6,598 nt of DNA, from assembly GCA_020432595.1 (NCBI GenBank), contig JAGQGA010000312.1:1-6598 (forward strand), in the 5' to 3' direction. The position numbers and the translations under genes are program-made. The first letter of the stretch is position 1. Each line of letters opens with the position of its first letter. This document shows positions 1 to 5,131 of this stretch, piece by piece. The DNA comes from Anaerolineales bacterium (GTDB taxonomy: Bacteria; Chloroflexota; Anaerolineae; Promineifilales; Promineifilaceae). The notes under the pieces were generated by a model. It did no database searches and was not told where the DNA came from. It was given only the letters and a program-made list of their open reading frames with translations.

Positions 1-300
1 CCCGTTTCCTATTACAACAAGCTGCCTACCAGCCCCACCGTGGAAGTGTGCCTGGTGCTGGATCCGATGCTGGCGACGGGCGGCTCGGCGGTGGCAACGA
101 TAGATATTTTGAAGAAGTGGGGAGCGAAGCGAATCAAATATGTGGGAATTTTGGCCGCGCCAGAAGGTATTGCCGCGCTGCATGGGGCGCATCCCGATGT
201 TGCCATCCACATAGCCCACATTGATTCTCACCTCAACGAAATTGGCTATATTGTTCCTGGCCTGGGTGATGCCGGTGATCGGCAGTTTGGCACAGCGTGA
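1..300 (+). CDS. upp: Uracil phosphoribosyltransferase, C-terminal part (5' end outside window)
   Basis: This cytoplasmic enzyme makes UMP from uracil and PRPP in pyrimidine salvage. The reading frame is open from base 1 and ends in TGA at 298-300, giving the last 99 residues; a full family member has about 208, so the start lies upstream of the window. The fragment shows the PRPP-binding loop [11 protein letters not shown] (fragment residues 20-30), then [16 protein letters not shown], and the uracil-binding C-terminus [16 protein letters not shown] near the end. The phrase YYNKLPTSP before the PRPP loop is also typical. All expected motifs are present with no frameshift. The glycosyltransferase gene follows on the same strand 80 bases later, but the gap is filled by a long repeat hairpin, so co-transcription is possible but not shown. 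The identification is near certain. Confidence 0.97.
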   Translation, partial: PVSYYNKLPTSPTVEVCLVLDPMLATGGSAVATIDILKKWGAKRIKYVGILAAPEGIAALHGAHPDVAIHIAHIDSHLNEIGYIVPGLGDAGDRQFGTA

Positions 301-304
301 AGAT

Positions 305-376
305 GGTAATCAGTAATCGGTAATCAGTAATCGGTATACCGTGTTACTGGTTACTGGTTACTGATTACTGATTACT
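305..376 (+). repeat. Heptamer tandem repeat forming a long inverted repeat
   Basis: The left arm is four 7-bp units alternating GTAATCA and GTAATCG (306-333). The right arm (344-375) is TTACTGG, TTACTGG, TTACTGA, TTACTGA and a final TTAC. Folded as plus-strand RNA, 305-333 pairs with 348-376 along 29 positions with no true mismatch: 24 Watson-Crick pairs and five G·U wobbles (305/376, 319/362, 324/357, 331/350, 333/348), closing a 14-base loop that contains GTATACC. The minus-strand RNA would have A·C mismatches at those five places. There is no U-tract, so it is not a standard intrinsic terminator. It fills nearly the whole space between upp and the next gene. It resembles the short tandemly repeated repeats of cyanobacteria and Chloroflexota; its role is unknown. 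Confidence 0.9.
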
Positions 377-380
377 TTTC

Positions 381-1442
381 GTGATTTACTTAACAGTCTT
401 CATCGCTGCGCTTTTGGCCGGACTGGGCCTAACCCCGCTGGCGGGGTGGTTGTCGCGTCGCTGGGGGGTAATGGCGCAGCCGGGGGGACGGCGGCTGCAC
501 GCGGGGTTGATTCCCAAGCTGGGGGGTGTGGCAATTTTTGCCGCCTGGCTAGTGGGGATTGGGCTGGTGTATTGGCTGCTGCCCCCCGTGGGCGGGGATC
601 GGCTGCTGCTGCGGGGGGTGGTGTGGGGGAGTGTTTTTGTCTTTGCCTGGGGGCTGCTGGATGATTGGCTAAATTTGTCGGCGGGGTGGCTGTTTGTGAT
701 GCAGCTTGTGGCGGCGGCGATTGCGGTGGGGCATGAGGTGTTTATTGAACGCTTTACCAACCCGCTGGCATCGGATTGGCTGTGGACGGAGACGGGATTA
801 ACGGCCGTTCTCTCCCTACAAAACAACATCGTCGTCCTGCGCTACCCGCTGGTGCTGCTGGTGACGCTGCTGTGGGTGGTGGCGCTGGTCAACGCCGTCA
901 ACATGCTGGATGGGCTGGACGGGCTGGCAGCGGGGGTTTGCACCATTGCTGCCCTGCTCTTTTCCTGGCACAGCTATTCGCTGGGACAAACGGCCGTTCC
1001 CCTTTTTCCCCTTGCTCTAGCCGGGGCGCTGCTCGGCTTCTTGCCCTACAACTTTGCCCCCGCCCGCATCTTCCTCGGCGGCGGAGCCTATTTGCTGGGG
1101 TACCAGATGGCAACCCTGTCCATTTTGTCCCCGGCCAAATTTTCCACCGTGCTGCTGGTGCTGGCCGTGCCAATTATGGATGTGGCATGGCAAATTGTGG
1201 CGCGGCTGCGGCAGGGCAAAAGCCCGTTTCGCGGCGACCGGGGTCATTTGCACTTTCGCTTGTCTGACCGGGGGCTGCCGACACAGTGGATTGTGCTGGG
1301 GTATTATGGGGTGGCGCTGGCGTTTGGGCTGGTAGCGGTGCTGGCTTCGTCGGCCAGGATGAAGCTGCTGATGCTGGGGGTGGTGTCAACGGCCGTTTTT
1401 CTGCTCCTTTTTTGGCTTTCCCGACGGCAAAAACAGAAATAA
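381..1442 (+). CDS. Glycosyltransferase family 4 polyprenyl-phosphate glycosyl-1-phosphate transferase (WecA/MraY superfamily), degenerate motifs
   Basis: Members of this integral membrane family move a sugar-1-phosphate from a nucleotide sugar to undecaprenyl phosphate, starting cell-wall or surface-glycan synthesis. The 353-aa protein is hydrophobic throughout, with about ten membrane segments. Family landmarks in order are RRLHAGLIPKLGG (37-49), the acidic pair DD (94-95) followed by LS, NAVNMLDGLDGLA (171-183), PIMD (264-267) and GHLHFRL (288-294). Three positions are odd. The FLGD-type loop reads RIFLGGGAYLLG (229-240), apparently missing the metal-binding Asp. The Lys usual after DDxxxxLS is Leu104/105. 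The last His of HxHH is Phe292. The GTG start at 381 is the only ATG or GTG between an in-frame TGA (369-371) and residue 31, and the first transmembrane helix begins there. It has no Shine-Dalgarno because the hairpin ends 5 bases upstream. The family call is firm; activity and sugar substrate are unknown. Confidence 0.9.
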   Translation: MIYLTVFIAALLAGLGLTPLAGWLSRRWGVMAQPGGRRLHAGLIPKLGGVAIFAAWLVGIGLVYWLLPPVGGDRLLLRGVVWGSVFVFAWGLLDDWLNLSAGWLFVMQLVAAAIAVGHEVFIERFTNPLASDWLWTETGLTAVLSLQNNIVVLRYPLVLLVTLLWVVALVNAVNMLDGLDGLAAGVCTIAALLFSWHSYSLGQTAVPLFPLALAGALLGFLPYNFAPARIFLGGGAYLLGYQMATLSILSPAKFSTVLLVLAVPIMDVAWQIVARLRQGKSPFRGDRGHLHFRLSDRGLPTQWIVLGYYGVALAFGLVAVLASSARMKLLMLGVVSTAVFLLLFWLSRRQKQK

Positions 1443-1499
1443 TCCCCACGCTTGTGCTGTAAGGCGGTTTACAGATGGGATTTGATCATGGATACAGCG

Positions 1500-1517
1500 G
1501 CAAAACGGCCGTTTTGC
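1500..1517. promoter_or_regulatory. 18-bp perfect palindrome centred on an AACGGCCGTT copy
   Basis: GCAAAACGGCCGTTTTGC is a perfect inverted repeat around the fourth AACGGCCGTT copy, the only copy outside a called gene. It lies 46 bases before the ATG of the possible 66-aa protein and 57 bases after the glycosyltransferase stop. It could be an operator for the small gene, or simply an iterated-palindrome copy with matching flanks by chance. A weak promoter-like pair, TTTACA (1468-1473) and GATACA (1491-1496) with 17-base spacing, sits just upstream; the second box matches TATAAT at only three positions. Confidence 0.4.
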
Positions 1518-1563
1518 TATCCTATGGTCAGTTGGCAAGCGCAGATAGTATTGGGAGAAAACC

Positions 1564-1764
1564 ATGAAAGTTGTATTGGAACGTGTTGCCCAAAACCCCC
1601 GTATCGGAACTGTAACGCCCAAAGATTTAGAAAGTTTACGCCAAGTAGCCCTGCGGCAGATGCAGTATTCTAAGGATGCCGCCATCGAAGCGATTGTTCA
1701 GGCCAAGCTGGCACAGCTACCTGAGCGTCGGCAGGGATTTTCGCCACCAGAAGTTTGCAGTTGA
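1564..1764 (+). CDS. Possible small protein of unknown function (66 aa)
   Basis: I do not recognise this protein. The case for it being real is a well-placed Shine-Dalgarno GGGAG at 1553-1557, six bases before the ATG, and a strong terminator about 110 bases after its stop. The product is charged and probably mostly helical: a short N-terminal strand-like MKVVLERV, a TPKDLESLRQVALRQMQ stretch around residues 18-34, then a second helix DAAIEAIVQAKLAQLPERR (38-56) and a short tail. It has no signal peptide or membrane segment. The size and helices would fit a small regulatory or antitoxin-like protein, but nothing in the sequence shows that. If it is not a gene, the 460 bases between the glycosyltransferase and the esterase hold only the palindrome and terminator. 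Confidence 0.5.
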   Translation: MKVVLERVAQNPRIGTVTPKDLESLRQVALRQMQYSKDAAIEAIVQAKLAQLPERRQGFSPPEVCS

Positions 1765-1873
1765 CGTCAAAATCCTGTTTTTTGCTTCCGCCAAGCGATT
1801 TATTCCCGTTATTTTTTATTTTCGGCGCAAGCAGTAAGCGGTTTATCGGAAAGCAAACTTGATTATTGGAAGC

Positions 1874-1905
1874 AAAAAGCCAGACCCACTCGGTCTGGCT
1901 TTTTT
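1874..1905. terminator. Bidirectional intrinsic terminator
   Basis: A perfect 9-bp GC-rich stem, AGCCAGACC (1878-1886) and GGTCTGGCT (1892-1900), closes a 5-base loop CACTC. It is flanked by A5 on the left and T6 on the right, so it can work as a rho-independent terminator in both directions. It would stop plus-strand transcripts of the small gene and minus-strand transcripts of the esterase. The esterase TAA stop codon (read from 1906-1904) lies inside the flanking A/T tract. Confidence 0.92.
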
Positions 1906-2869
1906 ATTGGTCGCAGAACGGGTAAGCCTTCTCGTCAAACGACCAGAGAGCAGCATACCAACGCAAATAGTCGGCCACATGGGCGGACCAGTAAGCATCA
2001 TCATGGCCGCCAGGGTTTAGCACCCAGGTGTGGGGGATGTGGGCAGCATCCATCGCTTCGTGCAGTTGGCGGATGGGAGTGATGCTCCAATCGTCTTCGC
2101 CAATGTCAAAATAGATGCGCAGGTCGCCCAGGTTTTGGCTAAGGCCGGTATATTCCGGGTTCAGATCTGGCCCGGCGTAGGTGTCTAGCAGGGCGGCGCT
2201 GTGGCCGCCAACGCTGGCAAAGTGGGTGGGGTGGCGAAAGGCGATTTCCAGTGCCCAGTAGCCACCGCGTGACAAACCGCCAATGGCACGGCCGGCCGGT
2301 TCCCCCCAGGCGCAGTAGGTGGCTTCCACAAACGGGATAAGGTCGTCGAGAATAAGGCTCTCGTAGGAGCCGGGACCGCCGGAAGTGTAGTTGAGCAGAT
2401 GGCCGCCGTCGGCCATGACGATGAGCAGCGGCGTCAGGTCGCCGCGCCGGATGGCGGCTTCGGCGGCTTCGTCCATGCCCAGCGTGTCCCAAATAGCATC
2501 GCTGTGGATGTTGCCGGGGAGGAGGTAGAGGGTGGGGTAAAAACGGCCGTTTTCCCCATAGCACGGCGGCAGATAAATCCGATAGCTGCTCTCACCCGCC
2601 AGGGTGCTGGGATAGCTGCCCATTTCAACCCGTCCAGGCGTGGTGCAGCCGGGCGGGGTAGCGGTGGGCGCAACGGTGGGACTAATGGTGGCGGTAGATA
2701 TGGGGGTGGAGGTGGCGGGCAGCGGTTCGGCCGTGGCGGGTGGCAGCGTAGCGGTGGCCGTGGGCAGTATGGCTGCGACAGCAGCGGTGGGCAGCGCGGG
2801 TTGGGTTGGGGTGCAGGCGGTGGCGAGGAGGATGAGGAGAAAAACGGCCGTTGTTGTCCAGTGGCACAT
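1904..2869 (-). CDS. Secreted lipoprotein esterase, alpha/beta-hydrolase (esterase D / antigen 85-like)
   Basis: This is probably an extracytoplasmic serine esterase anchored by lipid; the substrate is unknown (feruloyl/acetyl esters or a sugar ester are typical for the family). From the ATG at 2869 it has 321 residues. Residues 1-18 are a hydrophobic signal ending in the lipobox LATAC with Cys19. A Thr/Pro/Ala-rich linker runs to about residue 74 (2648-2812), followed by the catalytic domain. The nucleophile is Ser200 in GGLSRGG, the acid is Asp255 or Asp259/260 in YFDIGEDD, and His289 lies in NPGGHDD. The domain core YRIYLPPCY, LYLLPG and IVMADGG is typical. The frame is open back to a GTG at 2932, but that would translate the repeat, so I start at 2869. 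That start has no Shine-Dalgarno and the signal n-region has no Lys or Arg, which is unusual. Confidence 0.85.
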   Translation of the reverse strand: MCHWTTTAVFLLILLATACTPTQPALPTAAVAAILPTATATLPPATAEPLPATSTPISTATISPTVAPTATPPGCTTPGRVEMGSYPSTLAGESSYRIYLPPCYGENGRFYPTLYLLPGNIHSDAIWDTLGMDEAAEAAIRRGDLTPLLIVMADGGHLLNYTSGGPGSYESLILDDLIPFVEATYCAWGEPAGRAIGGLSRGGYWALEIAFRHPTHFASVGGHSAALLDTYAGPDLNPEYTGLSQNLGDLRIYFDIGEDDWSITPIRQLHEAMDAAHIPHTWVLNPGGHDDAYWSAHVADYLRWYAALWSFDEKAYPFCDQ

Positions 2870-2878
2870 GAGTTGGAA

Positions 2879-2939
2879 GTGGGGAGTGGGGAGTAGGGTG
2901 TAGAGTGCTTCTCCCCACTCCCTACTCCCCACTCCCCAC
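2879..2939 (-). repeat. GGGGAGT-type heptamer repeat forming a long inverted repeat
   Basis: The left arm contains GTGGGGA twice, then GTAGGGT and GTAGAGT (2879-2906). The right arm (2911-2939) is the mirror image in CTCCCCA and CTCCCTA units. The outer 20 positions (2879-2898 with 2920-2939) pair perfectly. Inside, a T/T mismatch (2899/2919) is followed by six more positions, two of which (2902/2916 and 2904/2914) are A/C in plus-strand sense and therefore U·G wobbles in minus-strand RNA. Both flanking genes are on the minus strand. It fills the gap between the 144-aa gene's stop and the esterase start, and its 3' arm ends 9 bases before the esterase ATG. There is no U-tract, so it is not a standard terminator. 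The unit length and layout match the repeat at 305-376 although the sequence differs. Confidence 0.9.
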
Positions 2940-2941
2940 GA

Positions 2942-3376
2942 TTACCACGGCAGTTCAGTAGGTGGCTCAGCCATCAGCTTGGCAAAGGCACCATCCCAGG
3001 TGTCGCTTTTGCGCGTCATAGATTTGAGTTCGATGTCGCTGAAGTGGCTGAGGAGGTCGGCCATCAGTTCGGGGAATAAATCCCAGGCTTCGTGGCGAAT
3101 CACGTCTTCGATGTTAACGGCCGTTTCCCGCACCCACATCCAATCGCGCAAAAATCGCTCCGACTTCATCCAGTAGCCGCGCTTTTCCCACGCTTTTGCC
3201 GTCTGCTCCACACTTTCTTCAATGCCGCGCAGCGCATAAACCAGCGTTGCCGCCATGTCTGTGGCCTCGGCGTCAACGGCCGTTTTGCCCATCAAATGCC
3301 GCAAAATTTCCGCAATCGTGCGGCGGTGATAATTCCGAACCTTGGAAGGATTATTGATGTTGATAACTCGACTCAT
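2942..3376 (-). CDS. Conserved-looking protein of unknown function (144 aa)
   Basis: I cannot assign a function. The product is soluble, helical and rich in Trp, with no signal peptide. From the ATG at 3376 it begins MSRVININNPSKVRNYHRRTI; residues 14-27 are basic, then comes a long helical region (36-82) with GIEESVEQTAKAWEKRGYWM, a second acidic helical part (87-112), and a C-terminal segment with TRKSDTWDGAF. From memory, proteins with this opening and a central AWEKRxYW segment recur in Chloroflexota as hypothetical proteins; this needs a search. The frame extends upstream to a TTG at 3415, but the ATG is preferred because the family-like start MSRVIN lies there. GGA at 3382-3384 (read in reverse) is a weak Shine-Dalgarno. 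The esterase follows after a 72-base gap holding the hairpin. Confidence 0.75.
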   Translation of the reverse strand: MSRVININNPSKVRNYHRRTIAEILRHLMGKTAVDAEATDMAATLVYALRGIEESVEQTAKAWEKRGYWMKSERFLRDWMWVRETAVNIEDVIRHEAWDLFPELMADLLSHFSDIELKSMTRKSDTWDGAFAKLMAEPPTELPW

Positions 3377-3386
3377 AATGTCCAGA

Positions 3387-3415
3387 ATGGTAGCACGCTC
3401 CCCGGCGTGCGCCAA
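3387..3415 (-). promoter_or_regulatory. Candidate promoter of the 144-aa gene with an inverted repeat in its spacer
   Basis: Read on the minus strand, TTGGCG (3415-3410) and TACCAT (3392-3387) are separated by 17 bases, matching a sigma-70 layout with moderate boxes (TACCAT matches TATAAT at four of six). The spacer and box edge hold a 6-bp inverted repeat, GCACGC (3393-3398 on plus) and GCGTGC (3405-3410), which could bind a regulator. A start site about seven bases beyond the -10 box would give an almost leaderless transcript for the ATG at 3376. The call rests only on motif matching. Confidence 0.3.
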
Positions 3416-3595
3416 TGTTATGGTTTTTTTAACAAGTGGTCGGATTGGTGCAAATCTGTTTTAATTATGGTTGGAGCTTGAGCGATAGAGCAAACTGCAA
3501 TAGGGATCAATTGTATTGTCACAAGCGAAACGAAGAAGAAAGGGGCGTCTTATTTGCTGTCTTGCCATAAATCGAGTAAGGAAAGAGGAAAATAA

Positions 3596-4855
3596 ATGAG
3601 TACGAAAGATGTAATCGGGATAATCCTTGGTGGCGGTGTTGGCACACGTCTGTTTCCGCTAACGCGAGACCGCACCAAACCCGCCGTACCCTTGGCCGGG
3701 AAATATCGCCTGATTGATATTCCCATGAGCAATTGTTTTCACGCCGGTATTGACAAAATCGCCATTCTAACCCAGTACAATTCGGTCTCCCTGCACCGCC
3801 ATATCCACCGCACCTACAACCGCGATATGTTTGCTAGTGGTTGGGTGCAAATTTTGGCGGCTGAACAAACCCTGAAAAGCAGCAATTGGTATCAGGGCAC
3901 GGCTGATGCGGTGCGCCAACAGCGGGTTGAGATTGGGGAAGCCAAGGGTAAATATTGCCTGATTTTAGCGGGTGACCACCTTTACCGCATGGATTACACC
4001 AAGTTTCTCCAGCATCATATTGACTCTGGGGCCGATGTGACCATTGCTGTACAGCCCGTTTCGCGGGAAGATGCCAGCGGGTTCGGCATTTTGCAGATGG
4101 ACGAAAACGAACAGATCGTTCGCTTTGTCGAAAAGCCCAAAACACCAGAAGCGCAGGCTGGGCTGGAATCGGGCGATAACCCAGACAAGCCATTTATGGC
4201 TTCAATGGGTATCTATATCTTTAACACAGAGACAATGTTCCAGATGCTGGACGAAAATCCTGGCACTGATTTTGGCAGCCATATCATTCCAGGGGTCATC
4301 GAGTCGCGCAAGGTGATGGGGTATGTGTTTGATGGCTATTGGGAAGATATTGGAACCATTCGCCGCTTTTACGAGGTGAATTTGGACATGGCGGCTCCCC
4401 TGCCCCGCTTCAATTTGTATGACCCCAACCGCCCCATTTATACGCGCCCCCGCTTCTTGCCTGGCTCCAAGGTGGAAGGGGGTAGTCTGTTTAATGTGCT
4501 GCTGGCCGATGGCTGCCGTATTCAGCAGGCGACGATTAGCAATTCGGTGATTGGGGTACGAAGCATCATTGCCAACGGGGTAACCATTCAGCGCACGGTG
4601 GTGATGGGGGCAGATTTTTATGAAGCGTCGGAGGATCGCCGGAGGAATCGGGAAAACACTGTTCCTGATATTGGGATTGGACAAAGCTCAGTGATTGAGG
4701 CGGCGATTATTGACAAGAATGCACGGATTGGGCAGCGGGTGATTATTCGTAATTTGCCAGATCGCCCCGATGAGGAGCATGATAACTGGGTGGCACGGGA
4801 AGGGATTGTGATTGTGCCCAAGGGGGCTGTTATTCCTGACGGGACGGTGATTTGA
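3596..4855 (+). CDS. glgC: Glucose-1-phosphate adenylyltransferase (ADP-glucose pyrophosphorylase), plant/cyanobacterial type
   Basis: GlgC makes ADP-glucose from glucose-1-phosphate and ATP, the committed and allosterically controlled step of bacterial glycogen synthesis; the active form is normally a tetramer. The 419-aa length matches the family. The nucleotidyltransferase domain shows ILGGGVGTRLFPLT (10-23), KPAVPLAGKYRLIDIPMSN (28-46), WYQGTADAVRQ (98-108), AGDHLYRMDY (125-134), the sugar-phosphate-binding FVEKP (177-181, Lys180) and YWEDIGT (248-254). From about 285 a left-handed beta-helix follows, with VIGVRS, MGADFYE, IGIGQSSVIEAAIIDKNARIG and the C-terminal PDGTVI, which are features of the cyanobacterial and plant enzymes rather than the enterobacterial one. 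The ATG at 3596 has the Shine-Dalgarno AGAGG (3584-3588). No other glycogen gene is in the window. The 3' end overlaps the opposing 94-aa gene by 26 bases, and the gene contains no AACGGCCGTT. Confidence 0.97.
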   Translation: MSTKDVIGIILGGGVGTRLFPLTRDRTKPAVPLAGKYRLIDIPMSNCFHAGIDKIAILTQYNSVSLHRHIHRTYNRDMFASGWVQILAAEQTLKSSNWYQGTADAVRQQRVEIGEAKGKYCLILAGDHLYRMDYTKFLQHHIDSGADVTIAVQPVSREDASGFGILQMDENEQIVRFVEKPKTPEAQAGLESGDNPDKPFMASMGIYIFNTETMFQMLDENPGTDFGSHIIPGVIESRKVMGYVFDGYWEDIGTIRRFYEVNLDMAAPLPRFNLYDPNRPIYTRPRFLPGSKVEGGSLFNVLLADGCRIQQATISNSVIGVRSIIANGVTIQRTVVMGADFYEASEDRRRNRENTVPDIGIGQSSVIEAAIIDKNARIGQRVIIRNLPDRPDEEHDNWVAREGIVIVPKGAVIPDGTVI

Positions 4856-5114
4856 AGTAGGAAACGGCCGTTTCCGGGCTTTCAAATGGTTCGGACAGAT
4901 GGGCAAAAACCTGCACCACCTGCTGCTGGCTGTCAATTACGGCTGGAATCCAGCCGTAATTGGGCAGCGGTGGGTGAACAGCGCCGCACAGACCGTTTTG
5001 GTGGGGCTGTGGAAACTGCCAGATAACCCAATTGTGTAGCTGCTTAAAGGAAACGGCCGTTGGCTCGGTCGTCTCAAAAGCTAATTTGCCAACAACTTTT
5101 CTTTCCCCATTCAT
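4830..5114 (-). CDS. Probable small protein of unknown function (94 aa)
   Basis: I do not recognise the family. The frame begins ATG at 5114 (a GTG at 5117 is immediately before it), 17 bases after the HAD phosphatase stop on the same strand, and ends in TAA at 4832-4830 inside the opposing glgC 3' end. The sequence looks protein-like: balanced composition, common codons, a core of QLHNWVIWQFPQP (26-38) and NYGWIPAVIDSQQQVVQVF (51-69) suggesting a small beta-rich fold. A further hint of coding is that both AACGGCCGTT copies here (4863 and 5052) fall in the Thr-Ala-Val frame, as in the firmly called genes. There is no clear Shine-Dalgarno. It may be the last gene of the aminotransferase-HAD group. 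If it is not real, 4856-5131 is a 276-base spacer with one large palindrome. Confidence 0.55.
   Translation of the reverse strand: MNGERKVVGKLAFETTEPTAVSFKQLHNWVIWQFPQPHQNGLCGAVHPPLPNYGWIPAVIDSQQQVVQVFAHLSEPFESPETAVSYFKSPSRQE
4934..4962. repeat. 29-bp perfect palindrome with single-base centre
   Basis: CAATTACGGCTGGA (4934-4947) is followed by one A (4948) and its exact reverse complement TCCAGCCGTAATTG (4949-4962). It lies 78 bases after the glgC stop and inside the probable 94-aa gene, where it encodes the region around NYGWIPAVI. There is no T-tract on either side, so it is not a canonical terminator. As RNA it could fold into a strong hairpin with a small loop in either direction, possibly limiting read-through from glgC, or it could be a protein-binding site. 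Confidence 0.85.
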
Positions 5115-5131
5115 CACATTTTTCCACTAAA

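Noticed and set aside
305..376. CRISPR-like array
   Set aside because: The units are 7 bp with no spacers and the two halves are mirror images, which fits a heptamer hairpin, not a CRISPR array.
305..376. Intrinsic terminator of upp
   Set aside because: The stem is AU-rich with a 14-base loop and only four U's after it, interrupted by mixed bases; it lacks the compact GC stem and U-tract seen in the real terminator at 1874-1905.
386..829. 147-aa minus-strand open frame opposite the glycosyltransferase
   Set aside because: It is Ser/Pro-rich, matches no family, and lies opposite a gene with clear motifs; it follows from the GC-rich codons of the real gene.
2287..2302. Extra copies of the iterated palindrome (CGGCCGGCCGG and other CGGCCG sites near 2728, 5290 and 5765)
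   Set aside because: They share the CGGCCG core but not the AA/TT flanks, so they were not counted; they may be chance GC-rich sites.
2399..2903. Gly-rich plus-strand frames opposite the esterase linker
   Set aside because: They are the complement of the Thr/Pro/Ala low-complexity linker and have no independent support.
2870..2932. Esterase starting at GTG 2932 (342 aa)
   Set aside because: It would translate the repeat arm and bury the lipoprotein signal 20 residues inside the protein, preventing normal export.
3416..3595. Promoter for glgC
   Set aside because: I looked for sigma-70 pairs. Candidates such as TTGGTG at about 3445 and TTGAGC at about 3478 lack a matching -10 box at 16-18 bases, so I could not support a specific site, although a promoter must lie here.
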